Shown: positions 24,316 to 32,517, counted from the first letter of the stretch. The stretch: 38,714 nucleotides of DNA from Novosphingobium sp. (GCF_019748365.1 NZ_JAIEPN010000025.1:1-38714); one strand, 5' to 3'. The notes: generated by a model not told the origin, from the letters alone. Numbers and translations are program-made.

Positions 24316-25172
24316 CAGAACGGGATCGCGCGGTCTGGCTGCGGCAGGATCGTGGTGCGCAGCATCAGCCGCTCGTGCTCGCCGTCAAAGTCGTCGCGGC
24401 GGTGCATCGTGCAGGCGTTGTCCCACAGCAGCGCATCGCTCACGCGCCAATCGTGGCGGTAGACGAACTCCTCCCGTGCGGTCCAGGCGAACAGCTCATC
24501 GAGCACCGCGCGGCTTTCGTCATCGGGCAAGCCATTGATCTTGATCGTCATACCCGGGCAGACATAGAGCGCGCGCCGCCCGCTGTAGGGGTGCGTGCGC
24601 ACCAGCGGATGCACGATATCGGGCGTGAGGCTCTTCTGCTTGGCGTTCGTATCGGTCGAATACATCCGGTTGAACGCGACATAGGACTGCACTGCGGTGC
24701 GCCCGTCGATCACATCCTTGAGATGGCGCGGCAGGCGGGCATAGGCGGCGGTCATATCGGCAAAATGCGTGCCGCCACCCGTGGGCGGAATCTTCACCGA
24801 AAAGAGCAGCGAGGCGATCGCGGGCTTGGGCAGGTAGATCTGGTCGAAATGCCAGCCCACTTCGCCATCGGCCAGCGCGCCGGTGGGCTTGCCGTTTTCC
24901 CGGATGTTGGTGATCTGCAGCAGTTCGGGATGGGTCTTGTTCAGCCATTCCTCGCGCAAATGGATCTCGAGCGGACCGATCATGCTGCTGAAGCCGATGA
25001 GGTCTTCCTTCTCGACCTGCTGATCGCGGAACAGCAGGACTTCATAGCGCAGCCACAGCGCCTTGATCTCGTTGAAGACCTCCGGGTCCATATCGCGCGA
25101 AAGCGTGACGCCGAGCACTTCGGCGCCGAAGGTTTCGGCCAGCGGCCTGACTTCGAGTGATTTTGCAACCAT
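24315..25172 (-). CDS. TauD/TfdA-family 2-oxoglutarate-dependent dioxygenase
   Basis: A 285-residue Fe(II)/2-oxoglutarate oxygenase. The iron triad is H108-x-D110 (WHFDQIY) and H257 (CTMHRRD), and R272 in LMLRTTI should bind the 2-oxoglutarate carboxylate. Further family blocks are LLFRDQ and VHPLVRTHPYSGRRALYV. Family reactions hydroxylate carbon next to a heteroatom and split sulfonates, ether acids or similar. It follows the isochorismatase-type gene by 12 bases and overlaps the isomerase-like gene by one base. Its substrate is unknown; release of a side group from an ether, sulfonate or amine is possible. Confidence 0.9.
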   Translation of the reverse strand: MVAKSLEVRPLAETFGAEVLGVTLSRDMDPEVFNEIKALWLRYEVLLFRDQQVEKEDLIGFSSMIGPLEIHLREEWLNKTHPELLQITNIRENGKPTGALADGEVGWHFDQIYLPKPAIASLLFSVKIPPTGGGTHFADMTAAYARLPRHLKDVIDGRTAVQSYVAFNRMYSTDTNAKQKSLTPDIVHPLVRTHPYSGRRALYVCPGMTIKINGLPDDESRAVLDELFAWTAREEFVYRHDWRVSDALLWDNACTMHRRDDFDGEHERLMLRTTILPQPDRAIPF

Positions 25173-25184
25173 GTCCTGTCCCTG

Positions 25185-25862
25185 TCAGCCCAGGTTGGTC
25201 GTCTGGGCAATTTCCGCAATGATTTCGTCGGTGCTGGCGACGCGGCCCCACAGGCGGCGGAAGGTGGCCTCGTAGGCCTCCTGCATCAGATCGCTGCAGG
25301 TGCCCGAGGCATCCGAGGCGAGGACCACGCCAAAGCCGCGATCGGCCGCTTCCTGCCCGGTCATGCCCACGCAGTTGTTGGTCGAAACGCCGGTCACGAT
25401 GATTTCGCGGATGCCTTTGGAGGTGAGGTGCGCGCCGATCCCGGTGGAGGCAAACGCGCCCATCGTCACCTTGTTGAACACCGGCTCGCCCGGCAGCGGC
25501 TTCAGCGCGTCGACGATTTCGTGCTCGCGCGTGCCGGCGTGGTTGTTGGTCGCGGTGAAGAACGGCACCATGTGGCGCGGGGCATCGCTGTAGTCCGGCC
25601 GCTCGCTGCCCACCGTCACGTGAACGATATGCGTGCCGTTGGCGCGGAACGCGGCCAGCATCCGGCCGATATTGGGGATGAGCAGGTCATCGATCCGATC
25701 GAACCGGTAGGCCGCGCTGTCGAGCGTGCCCTGGCTGGCGAGCAGCGCGCCAAGCCCATGTTCGCGACTGCCGCTGGCATATTGCATATCCACCACCACC
25801 AGCGCCGTGGTGCGCGCGCTCATCGGGACAGGGACGGTGAAGCCTTCAACGTAGCTCGACAT
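25185..25862 (-). CDS. Isochorismatase-family amidohydrolase
   Basis: A 225-residue cysteine hydrolase. The triad is D25 (LVVVDMQYAS), K131 (FNKVTMGAF) and C164 (VSTNNCVGMTGQ), complete and in the right order. Relatives include N-carbamoylsarcosine amidohydrolase, maleamate amidohydrolase and RutB. It heads a three-gene minus-strand operon, and operator O3 lies 34 bases upstream of its start. Together with a RutA-like enzyme elsewhere in the cluster it suggests an amide or ureido intermediate; true isochorismatase function is unlikely without siderophore genes. Confidence 0.88.
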   Translation of the reverse strand: MSSYVEGFTVPVPMSARTTALVVVDMQYASGSREHGLGALLASQGTLDSAAYRFDRIDDLLIPNIGRMLAAFRANGTHIVHVTVGSERPDYSDAPRHMVPFFTATNNHAGTREHEIVDALKPLPGEPVFNKVTMGAFASTGIGAHLTSKGIREIIVTGVSTNNCVGMTGQEAADRGFGVVLASDASGTCSDLMQEAYEATFRRLWGRVASTDEIIAEIAQTTNLG

Positions 25863-25895
25863 CGCGCAGCCAGCCTTTCCTGGTTCCGGCCTTTC

Positions 25896-25908
25896 ATTGG
25901 TCCGGACC
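25896..25908. promoter_or_regulatory. GntR operator O3 (GGTCYRGACC family)
   Basis: ATTGGTCCGGACC contains the perfect palindrome GGTCCGGACC (25899-25908). It lies between the divergent isochorismatase and GST operons, 34 bases from the first and 65 from the second start. Same 13-mer as O2 except for one base. Confidence 0.7.
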
Positions 25909-25973
25909 TTTTCCTAACACCGCCTTGACAAGCGGTGCAATAGGAAGAACCATGAGCCGAAAGGAAACTGGCC

Positions 25974-26696
25974 ATGAAGCTGTTCTATTCGCCCTTCCAC
26001 ACCTTCGTGCACAAGGTGCTGGTGACCGCGCACGAGTGCGGACACTGGGACAATCTGGAGCGGATCGCGACCTTCCCGTTCAAGAACAACGCCGGCGAGG
26101 ATTGCGGCGACAGCTACGATATCAGCCCGCTCAATCCTCTGGACAAAGTGCCCACGCTGGTCACCGATGATGGGCAGGTGATCTTCGCCAGCCAGGCGAT
26201 CTGCGAGTATTTCGACAGCACCGCGACCGCACGGAAGATGTATCCCGCGCCGGGGCCCAAGCGCTGGGATGCGCTGCGCCGCCTTTCGCTTTCGGACACG
26301 ATTTTCGAAAGCACCGTGCAGATGGTGATGGAGCAGTGGAAGCCCAAGGAACAGTGGAACCTCGGCCTGTTCGAATGGCTCTGGCCCAAGTTCATCGCCG
26401 GGCTCGATTCGCTGGAGCGCGACGCACAGGCCGGATGGGACGAGTTCGACGTCGGCCATGCTGCCATGCTCCATGCGATCAGCTATCTGGGCTTCCGCGC
26501 CGAGTTCTATGAAGCCAAGGACCCGATCCACCCCAACTTCGCCTGGCGCGAGGGGCGCCCGGCGCTTTCGGCGTGGTTCGACGAAGCGATCCAGCGGCCT
26601 TCGGTGCAATCGCACTACAACAAGCCGTTCGAAGGCGATGACAGCGCGGCTGCGTGCCAAGCCGCCGTTGCCGCGTGCCTCGCGCTGCGGGCATGA
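25974..26696 (+). CDS. Glutathione S-transferase-family protein
   Basis: A 240-residue GST. The thioredoxin-like N-terminal domain (about residues 1-80) begins MKLFYSPFHTFVHKV and contains the cis-proline and glutathione-binding blocks DKVPTLVTDDG and FASQAICEYFD. The helical C-terminal domain follows, ending in a WREGRPALSAWFDEAIQRPSV segment. RBS AAGGAAA precedes ATG 25974. It is the first gene of a five-gene plus-strand operon controlled from the O3 region. Its class cannot be fixed from sequence alone. It may conjugate or cleave a pathway intermediate, like the beta-etherase GSTs of sphingomonads. Confidence 0.88.
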   Translation: MKLFYSPFHTFVHKVLVTAHECGHWDNLERIATFPFKNNAGEDCGDSYDISPLNPLDKVPTLVTDDGQVIFASQAICEYFDSTATARKMYPAPGPKRWDALRRLSLSDTIFESTVQMVMEQWKPKEQWNLGLFEWLWPKFIAGLDSLERDAQAGWDEFDVGHAAMLHAISYLGFRAEFYEAKDPIHPNFAWREGRPALSAWFDEAIQRPSVQSHYNKPFEGDDSAAACQAAVAACLALRA

Positions 26697-27379
26697 TCGA
26701 CCTCTATTACTGGCCGACGCCGAACGGCCACAAGATCACGGTCGCGCTGGAGGAAATGGGGCTTCCCTACACGGTGAAGCCGGTCAATATCCTTGGCGGC
26801 GAGCAGCATACGGCCGACTTCGCCGCGCTCAGTCCCAACACGCGCATTCCGGCCATCGTCGATCATGACGGGCCGGGCGGCGCGCCGCACAGCGTGTTCG
26901 AATCCGGCGCGATCCTGATGTACCTCGCGGAGAAATCCGGCCAGTTCTGGCCCGCTGATGCCGCCGCGCGGTCCGATGTGATCCAGTGGCTTTTCTTCCA
27001 GTGCGCCAATGTCGGCCCGATGTTCGGCCAGTGCGGCCATTTTCGCGGCTATGCGCCCGAGCGCATCGAATACGGCATCAACCGCTACTGCGGCGAGACG
27101 GTGAAGCTCTACGGTGTGATGGACCGGGTGCTGGGCACGCGGGCCTATCTGGCAGGCGCCGATTATTCGCTGGCCGACATGGCGACCTACCCGTGGTGCG
27201 CGCCGAAGATCCGCGAACTTCACGCCATCGACATTGCCGATTTTCCCAACGTGAAGCGCTGGGTGGGCGAGATCGAGAGCCGGCCTGCCGTGCAGCGCGG
27301 GATGGCCGTGCTGGGCGACGTGATGAAGATCGGCAACCCCGACGAGACGGCCCGCGCGGCCTTGTTCGGCAAGCCATAG
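26693..27379 (+). CDS. Glutathione S-transferase-family protein (Nu-class/YghU-like)
   Basis: A 228-residue GST whose ATG overlaps the first GST's stop (ATGA). The N-terminus YYWPTPNGHKITVALEEMG, then SPNTRIPAIVD and FESGAILMYLAEK, match the Nu-class YfcG/YghU group, which has TPNG(R/H)K and works with GSSG or two GSH molecules as disulfide-bond reductase or thiol lyase. The C-terminal domain has the expected LAGADYSLADMATYPW motif. Two unlike GSTs in tandem suggest successive steps, such as conjugation then removal of glutathione. Confidence 0.88.
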   Translation: MIDLYYWPTPNGHKITVALEEMGLPYTVKPVNILGGEQHTADFAALSPNTRIPAIVDHDGPGGAPHSVFESGAILMYLAEKSGQFWPADAAARSDVIQWLFFQCANVGPMFGQCGHFRGYAPERIEYGINRYCGETVKLYGVMDRVLGTRAYLAGADYSLADMATYPWCAPKIRELHAIDIADFPNVKRWVGEIESRPAVQRGMAVLGDVMKIGNPDETARAALFGKP

Positions 27380-27399
27380 TTCCACTGGAGGAGTTCACA

Positions 27400-27831
27400 A
27401 TGAGCGAATGGCAAGAGGCGGGACCGGGGCAGACAGCTCTGCCTTATCCCTACTACATAGACATCGTGACGAAGCGCTACTTCGATGGCGTCGACAACAA
27501 GGCGATGGATCAGGTCCTCGATTGCTTCACCGAAGACGCGATCCTGACCGAGGTGACCTCGAACACCGTCCACAACGGCAAGGCTGCGATCCGGGCCATG
27601 TTCACCAAGCTCTTCGCCGACTTTTCGGACATCTGGCACGGCAATTTCGTCCACACCGCGGACCCCGCCAGCAATTCGGTCTGCTCGCAGTTCACCGTGC
27701 TGATCACCCCGCATGGCGGCGATGAACTGCGCTACGAGAACTGCAACCGCTTCTATCTGAAGGGCGACAAGTTCCACCGGGTCTATGTCTACATGAGCGG
27801 CGACAACCTGCTCAAGGAAGGGGACGCCTGA
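27400..27831 (+). CDS. NTF2/SnoaL-like protein (first of a pair)
   Basis: A 143-residue small cone-fold protein; GGAGGAG lies seven bases upstream of ATG 27400. Visible features are the N-terminal helix YYIDIVTKRYFDGVDNKAMDQVLDCFTEDA and the end RVYVYMSGDNLL. NTF2-like enzymes include isomerases, cyclases and dehydratases, and catalytic residues differ widely, so no reaction is assigned. The following gene encodes a divergent paralogue sharing the YVY(M/F)SG(D/A)N ending and a FDG/ASVD..D...DCF pattern, so the two may form a heteromer. Confidence 0.78.
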   Translation: MSEWQEAGPGQTALPYPYYIDIVTKRYFDGVDNKAMDQVLDCFTEDAILTEVTSNTVHNGKAAIRAMFTKLFADFSDIWHGNFVHTADPASNSVCSQFTVLITPHGGDELRYENCNRFYLKGDKFHRVYVYMSGDNLLKEGDA

Positions 27832-28229
27832 TGCAGTACGAACCCACTCTCAGCCGCGCCGAGCTGATCGAGCTTGCCACGCAGAAGTACTTTGCCAGCG
27901 TGGACCGCAAGGACATCGAGGCCGCGCTCGATTGCTTCCATGAAGAAGCGCTGTTCTGCGTGCAGACCGAGTTTACCCGCCACGCGGGCAAAGCCGCGAT
28001 CCGCAAGATGTTCGAAGGCTTCATGGGGGCCTACGAAACCATCGTGCACAAGGACTTCACCTGCACAGTGGACGAGAAGAACGGGCGCATCACCGCCAGC
28101 TTCGAAGCGGTGCTGACCGCTGCGGACGGCAGCGTGACGCGGCTGTTCAACACCAATTTCTGGCGCATCCGCGATGGGAAGTTCCAGGAAGTCTACGTCT
28201 ATTTCAGCGGGGCCAACGTCCTCGTCTGA
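27831..28229 (+). CDS. NTF2/SnoaL-like protein (second of a pair)
   Basis: A 132-residue NTF2-like protein. Its ATG shares one base with the previous stop (TGATG). Features are ATQKYFASVDRKDIEAALDCFHEEALF, an HAGKAAIRKMFEGFM helix, and the end EVYVYFSGANVLV. It is clearly homologous to the preceding gene product along its whole length, so the pair arose by tandem duplication. Function not recognised; likely isomerase, dehydratase or binding protein of the pathway. Confidence 0.78.
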   Translation: MQYEPTLSRAELIELATQKYFASVDRKDIEAALDCFHEEALFCVQTEFTRHAGKAAIRKMFEGFMGAYETIVHKDFTCTVDEKNGRITASFEAVLTAADGSVTRLFNTNFWRIRDGKFQEVYVYFSGANVLV

Positions 28230-28247
28230 CGGTGTGAGGGAGCGGCG

Positions 28248-29027
28248 ATGATGACCGGGACAACTGCCACTTCGCCGCTCCTCGGGCGCACCGCGCTCAT
28301 ATCGGGCAGTTCTTCGGGCATCGGCGCGGGGGTGGCGGCGGCCTTCGCCCGCGCCGGGGCGGCCTATGTCGTCATCAACTATCCGGTGGAAGCAGAAGCC
28401 GCTGCCGCCGAGGCCGTGGCCGAACAGGTGCGCAGCCTTGGCGCAAAGGCGCTGGCGGTACAGGCCGATGTTTCCGATGAGGGCGAGGTGGCGCGCCTCG
28501 TTGCTGCGGCTTTCGAAGCGGCAGGGCAGATCGACATTCTCGTCAACAATGCCGGGATCGGCCATGGCGACACGGTCGAGGAAATGCCCGTCGCAACATG
28601 GGACCGGGTGATCGGCGTGCACTTGCGCGGCACGTTCCTCCTCACCCATGCGGTGCTGCCGGGGATGTATGCCAATGGATTTGGCCGGATCATCAACACC
28701 GCCTCGCAGCTCGCCTACAAGGGCGCGCCGGGGCTTTCGGCCTACACGGCGGCCAAGGGCGGGATCATCTCGTTCACCCGCTCGCTCGCGCTGGAAATCG
28801 GTAGCCGCAACGTGCGCGCCAATTGCGTGGCCCCGGGGGCGACGCGCACGCCGATCCTCGATGCCGTACCGGCCGACGTGCTGGAGGCCATCCGCGCCGG
28901 CATTCCCGTCGGCGATCTGGCCGATGTTGCCGATATCGTGCCGTCCTACGTCTTCCTCGCCAGCGAGGCCGGGCGGCACTATCAGGGACAGGTCCTCAGC
29001 CCCAACGGGGGCGATCACTTCCTGTGA
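28248..29027 (+). CDS. Short-chain dehydrogenase/reductase (FabG-like)
   Basis: A 259-residue classical SDR. GSSSGIG (residues 20-26) forms the nucleotide loop, NNAG is at 100-103, and the catalytic S153, Y166 and K170 are complete (SAYTAAKGG). The segment VVINYPV after beta-strand 2 leaves NAD or NADP preference open. It is the last gene of the GST operon (18 bases after the second NTF2-like gene), and a strong hairpin follows. Likely oxidises or reduces an alcohol/ketone intermediate. Confidence 0.9.
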   Translation: MMTGTTATSPLLGRTALISGSSSGIGAGVAAAFARAGAAYVVINYPVEAEAAAAEAVAEQVRSLGAKALAVQADVSDEGEVARLVAAAFEAAGQIDILVNNAGIGHGDTVEEMPVATWDRVIGVHLRGTFLLTHAVLPGMYANGFGRIINTASQLAYKGAPGLSAYTAAKGGIISFTRSLALEIGSRNVRANCVAPGATRTPILDAVPADVLEAIRAGIPVGDLADVADIVPSYVFLASEAGRHYQGQVLSPNGGDHFL

Positions 29028-29031
29028 TGGC

Positions 29032-29059
29032 GCGCTCTCCGGGTTTCCCCGGAGAGCGC
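29032..29059. terminator. Bidirectional terminator-like hairpin
   Basis: GCGCTCTCCGGG-TTTC-CCCGGAGAGCGC is a perfect 12-bp stem with a 4-base loop between the convergent SDR and small helical-protein genes. No T-run follows on either side, but the position and perfect stem favour a shared transcription end. Confidence 0.65.
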
Positions 29060-29063
29060 CATA

Positions 29064-29423
29064 TCAACCGCCCGCGACGACCTCTTCGATCACGGCGGCA
29101 TAGGGTTTGGTATCGGCTGCGCGCTGCTCCAGTTCCTCGCGCTCCTGGTGGATGATGCGCAGCACCGTATCGAGATAGGTATCGCGCCAGGCATCGCGCT
29201 CGGCGCGCACCGCGCTATCAGGCTTGTAGGCATCGACGGCGGCGCGGGTGGGTGCCACGCCCGCCTCGGCCAGCCGTTCGATGGTGTCGATCCGGTCGCG
29301 CAGCACCGCCACCTCGCCCGCCAGCGCCAGCGTGATCGCCAGCGTCTTGTCGATGGCGGGATCGGCGAAATACTGCGGCCGCTCGCCGCGCGCCTTCTTC
29401 TGCAAGGTTACATGTTCGGCCAT
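29064..29423 (-). CDS. Small helical protein of unknown function
   Basis: A 119-residue protein starting at ATG 29423, 11 bases after the methyltransferase stop. It is rich in charged helical heptads (VAVLRDRIDTIERLAEAG, then VLRIIHQEREELEQRAAD) and may form a coiled coil. There is no signal peptide, Cys cluster or known catalytic motif. I do not recognise the family. Its fixed place behind the methyltransferase-fold gene suggests a partner or stabilising subunit of that enzyme. Confidence 0.65.
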   Translation of the reverse strand: MAEHVTLQKKARGERPQYFADPAIDKTLAITLALAGEVAVLRDRIDTIERLAEAGVAPTRAAVDAYKPDSAVRAERDAWRDTYLDTVLRIIHQEREELEQRAADTKPYAAVIEEVVAGG

Positions 29424-29434
29424 CACGCTGTTCC

Positions 29435-30607
29435 TTACTTCTGCACGCCCCAGAGCCACCAGGCCCCGCCACCGCCGAAGTCGCCGCCCTGGAACACCTT
29501 GGTCCGCCGCTCGGTCGCCTCGAAGGCGCTCGGCTGGTAGGCCTCGAACGCCTTTGCCGGATCGAAGCCGGTTTCCGCCGCGATCTCGGTTGCGACCAGC
29601 TCGTGGCTGGCACCCCAATAGGGCTCGTTGTTGTTGCGCGTATCCCAATCGAGCATGAACGCGTCATAGGCCGGAAGATCGCGGTAGGGCGGCGTTTCGG
29701 CGTGAACCACCAGGCCGCCCGGGGTGAGCAGGCGGTTGCACTCCTTCATGATGCGCCGCATTGCCGCGTTGCTGGTTTCGTGGACCAGAATGTGGCTGAC
29801 GATCAGATCGAAGAAGCCGTCCTCGAAATCGGTGCTTTCCGCGTTCTGCTGGCTGAAGTGCACCGGCTTGCCCATCGATTGTGCGCGGGCATGGGCATAG
29901 CGCAGCACCGGTGCGCCGACATCGATGCCGTAGACTTCGGCATCGGGGAAGGCATCGCAATAGCTCAGGGTCGAGTGGCCGACAGTGCAGCCCATATCGA
30001 GAATGCGGCGCGGCTTGAAATCGGGGTGGTTCTCCTTGATCCACGCGATCGTGGTATCGCCGATATCGCTGTTGAGCGGCCCCATGCGGCCCATCGCGTA
30101 GATGTAGACGGCGGTATCATAGACCGCGCCATTGGCGACATCGTCCGCGGTGAATTCGGTGTGATAGCCGCCCGGCATGCAGTGGATGTCGACGCCGCGG
30201 TGATACTTCGGAATTTCAAGATCGGGGTTCAGGCGCAGGGTGCCTTCGGCGGCGGCGCCCTTGCCCGCTGCTGCGATCAGATCGGGCAGCTGGCGCTCTA
30301 CCGGGATCTGCACCGACTTCCACATCATCTCCTGGCTGTTGCGCTGCATCGCGCTCCAGAAGGCGAAATAGGGGTCCTCGCTCATTGCCTTGCGGATTTC
30401 GGCGTAAGTCTGCGGCTCGGCTCCGGTCGCCTTGGTGTAGGCCGGCTTGGCGCGCGCTTCATAGGCATCGTGGTTGCCGAGCGAGACCTTGGAGGCGAGG
30501 TGGAACTTGAGGCTCTTCACAAACTCCTGACGCGAAAACTCGTCGGAGGTCGTCTGCGGCAGCACGCCGTGGCGGAATTGGGTGGTCAGATCCTGTGTGG
30601 CAGTCAT
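29435..30607 (-). CDS. Class I SAM-dependent methyltransferase-fold protein with long N-terminal extension
   Basis: A 390-residue protein. The C-terminal half holds a Rossmann methyltransferase domain: motif I ILDMGCTVG (202-210), motif II VYGIDV, FEDGFFDLIVSHILVHE (motif IV region) and LLTPGGLVVHAE. The first about 195 residues are a helical extension (SRQEFVKSLKFHLASKVSLGNHDAY) I do not recognise. ATG 30607 is preferred over one three codons upstream because AAAGGA is correctly spaced. It lies 34 bases after the hydrolase-fold gene in the same operon. A SAM-using role in catabolism is unusual; demethylation, O-methylation or a non-methyl-transfer role is possible. Confidence 0.78.
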   Translation of the reverse strand: MTATQDLTTQFRHGVLPQTTSDEFSRQEFVKSLKFHLASKVSLGNHDAYEARAKPAYTKATGAEPQTYAEIRKAMSEDPYFAFWSAMQRNSQEMMWKSVQIPVERQLPDLIAAAGKGAAAEGTLRLNPDLEIPKYHRGVDIHCMPGGYHTEFTADDVANGAVYDTAVYIYAMGRMGPLNSDIGDTTIAWIKENHPDFKPRRILDMGCTVGHSTLSYCDAFPDAEVYGIDVGAPVLRYAHARAQSMGKPVHFSQQNAESTDFEDGFFDLIVSHILVHETSNAAMRRIMKECNRLLTPGGLVVHAETPPYRDLPAYDAFMLDWDTRNNNEPYWGASHELVATEIAAETGFDPAKAFEAYQPSAFEATERRTKVFQGGDFGGGGAWWLWGVQK

Positions 30608-30641
30608 GACTTCCATCCTTTGGTAAGTTCAAACGAGAACG

Positions 30642-31448
30642 TTAGACCGAGATTTCCTGCAAAAACGACGCCAGTCCAGCAGCAAAATTGGCAGCATCGA
30701 GATCGGGTTCGAAATTGGCCCCGTCGACCGGCAACACGCGTGCATCGGGGCGCATTTCGGCCGCGCGGCCGAGATAGGGGTGCAGCACATCGTCCGGCGC
30801 GGCGGCGATCATCATCGGCACCTTTATGTCCATGTAGAACGAGGGGAAATCCTGCCCCCAGACCGCGCTATAGCTCTTCACCCGGCCGATATAGGCGCGC
30901 ATCTGATCGCACATTTCGCGGTGGATCAGCTGCGGATCGGCATGGGCACCGAGCTGGCGCAGATATTCCCAGTTCTCAAGCAGATAGCTGCCCGAAACGA
31001 CGGGCGAGAACGGCACGCCATAATACTTGGAGAACTCGACGCGCTCCTCCGCCGTGAGCGGCACTGGCCCGATCATCGTGAGCGAGGCGACGAGGTCCGG
31101 CTGGCGCGCGGCAAGCTCCACCCCGATGCACGAACCGGTGTGATGGCCGACGACATGGCACTTCGTGATGCCGAGCGCACGCACCGCCTCGCCCAGCCAG
31201 CCGACATATTCGGTCATTGAGGGATAGTGATCCTCGGGCACATCGAATGATCCGCCAAAGCCGGGGGTATCAAGCGCGTGCATCGGCCACTGCCCCTTGA
31301 GCAGCTGCATCGTCTTCAGCCACATCTGGCCTGAGCTGGCGGTCTGGTGGAAGAACACCACCGGAATCCCTTCTCCCGCCATGCTGCGAACGTGGATCTG
31401 CCCGCCACTGGTATCGACATAGCTCTTGCGAACGCCTGCTTCGCTCAT
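30642..31448 (-). CDS. Alpha/beta-hydrolase-fold protein lacking the Ser nucleophile and catalytic His
   Basis: A 268-residue alpha/beta-hydrolase fold. The oxyanion segment FFHQTASSGQMW and the nucleophile-elbow region VVGHHTGSCIG (residues 99-109) are visible, but the elbow reads GHHTG, with H103 where Ser/Asp/Cys normally sits. The acid D219/D220 is kept, while the usual late His is replaced (GANFEP, N245). A normal triad is therefore absent. It begins 4 bases after the RutA-like stop, so the two are tightly coupled. E. coli RutD, the hydrolase-fold partner in the Rut pathway, also departs from the normal elbow (GHALG, from memory). A lyase, decarboxylase or cofactor-free oxygenase role is possible. 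Confidence 0.8.
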   Translation of the reverse strand: MSEAGVRKSYVDTSGGQIHVRSMAGEGIPVVFFHQTASSGQMWLKTMQLLKGQWPMHALDTPGFGGSFDVPEDHYPSMTEYVGWLGEAVRALGITKCHVVGHHTGSCIGVELAARQPDLVASLTMIGPVPLTAEERVEFSKYYGVPFSPVVSGSYLLENWEYLRQLGAHADPQLIHREMCDQMRAYIGRVKSYSAVWGQDFPSFYMDIKVPMMIAAAPDDVLHPYLGRAAEMRPDARVLPVDGANFEPDLDAANFAAGLASFLQEISV

Positions 31449-31452
31449 CGCG

Positions 31453-32517
31453 TCAGTTCCTGCACTTGAGCAGCGGCATGACCCGCTCGCCAAAATCGGT
31501 GATCCCGCCGACGAAATCGGGCCAGCTGAAGAGCATGCCGTCGATGCCGGTCTCGGCAGCGATCTCGTCAATCCGCAGCGCCAGTGTTTCCGGGCTGCCC
31601 GCCAGCACCGGAATGCCCATGAACGCCATGTTGCCTTCCTCGAGCCCGAGCGAGAGACCGGACTTGAGGCGTTCGGCGATCCCGCCCGCATTGGTGTCCA
31701 TCGCCGCGCTCGCCATGATGTTGGCGATGGCGCCGTGATCGGCCCCGGCGATGATCGCGTCTGCCTGTGCTCTGGCCTCGGCATCGGTGCGCGCGACGAT
31801 CATGTGCATCAGCGCATAAGTGCCCACCTTGCGGCCATGCGTCGCGGCGGCGGCGTGGACATTGGCGACGATCGACTTGAGCGCTTCGGGATGCGCGATG
31901 ACGAAGTTCTGATCGCCCATCTCGGCGGTGAAGGCGATGCCCTTGGGGCTCTGCCCGGCGCAGACGATGGGGATCTCGCGGCCCGGCTGCGGATAGACGC
32001 TGCAGCCATCCAGCGAGAAGAACTCGCCCTTGAACGAGGTCTCGCCCGTCCGCCAGAGGTCCTTGAGGACGGTCAGGTATTCACGCGCATAATCATAACG
32101 CCGATCGAAGTATTCATCCCCGCGCCAGAGGCCCATCTGGGTATATTCGGGCTTGTTCCAGCCGGTGACGATGTTGAGCCCGCAGCGCCCTTCGCTCACA
32201 TCGTCGATGGTGGCGATCATCCGGGCGACGACGGGCGGATGCGCACTGAGCAAGGTGACGCTGGGGAACAGCCCGATCGTCTTGGTATCGGCGGCCAGCG
32301 CCGCCATCAGGGTGAAGCTTTCGAGGCAGGCGTCCCAATAGCCGGTCTCGCCGCCGAAGCCTTTGAACTTCATCATCGAGAGCACGAAATCGAGCCCCAG
32401 CCGCTCGGCTTCCTGCGAGATGGCCTTGTTGTGCTGGTAGGTCGGCAGATAGACCGGGCTACCCTTGGAGGGGATATAGCCGTTGCTGCCATTGGGAAGG
32501 AAAACACCGAACTTCAT
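31453..32517 (-). CDS. RutA-like LLM-class flavin-dependent monooxygenase
   Basis: A 354-residue luciferase-like flavoprotein. It follows E. coli RutA closely: KFGVFLPNGSNGYI, LPTYQHNKAISQEAERLGLDF, LSMMKFKGFGGETGYWD, LESFTLMAALAADT, NIVTGWNKPEYTQMG and GDEYFDRRYDYAREYL. RutA uses FMNH2 and O2 through a flavin-N5 peroxide/oxide to open the uracil ring amide. Here no rutC, rutE, rutF or rutG homologue is adjacent, so the substrate is probably another amide, imide, ester or halogenated compound. It is second in a five-gene operon after the FAD oxidase (33-base gap) and ahead of the hydrolase-fold gene. A flavin reductase must be encoded elsewhere. Confidence 0.85.
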   Translation of the reverse strand: MKFGVFLPNGSNGYIPSKGSPVYLPTYQHNKAISQEAERLGLDFVLSMMKFKGFGGETGYWDACLESFTLMAALAADTKTIGLFPSVTLLSAHPPVVARMIATIDDVSEGRCGLNIVTGWNKPEYTQMGLWRGDEYFDRRYDYAREYLTVLKDLWRTGETSFKGEFFSLDGCSVYPQPGREIPIVCAGQSPKGIAFTAEMGDQNFVIAHPEALKSIVANVHAAAATHGRKVGTYALMHMIVARTDAEARAQADAIIAGADHGAIANIMASAAMDTNAGGIAERLKSGLSLGLEEGNMAFMGIPVLAGSPETLALRIDEIAAETGIDGMLFSWPDFVGGITDFGERVMPLLKCRN

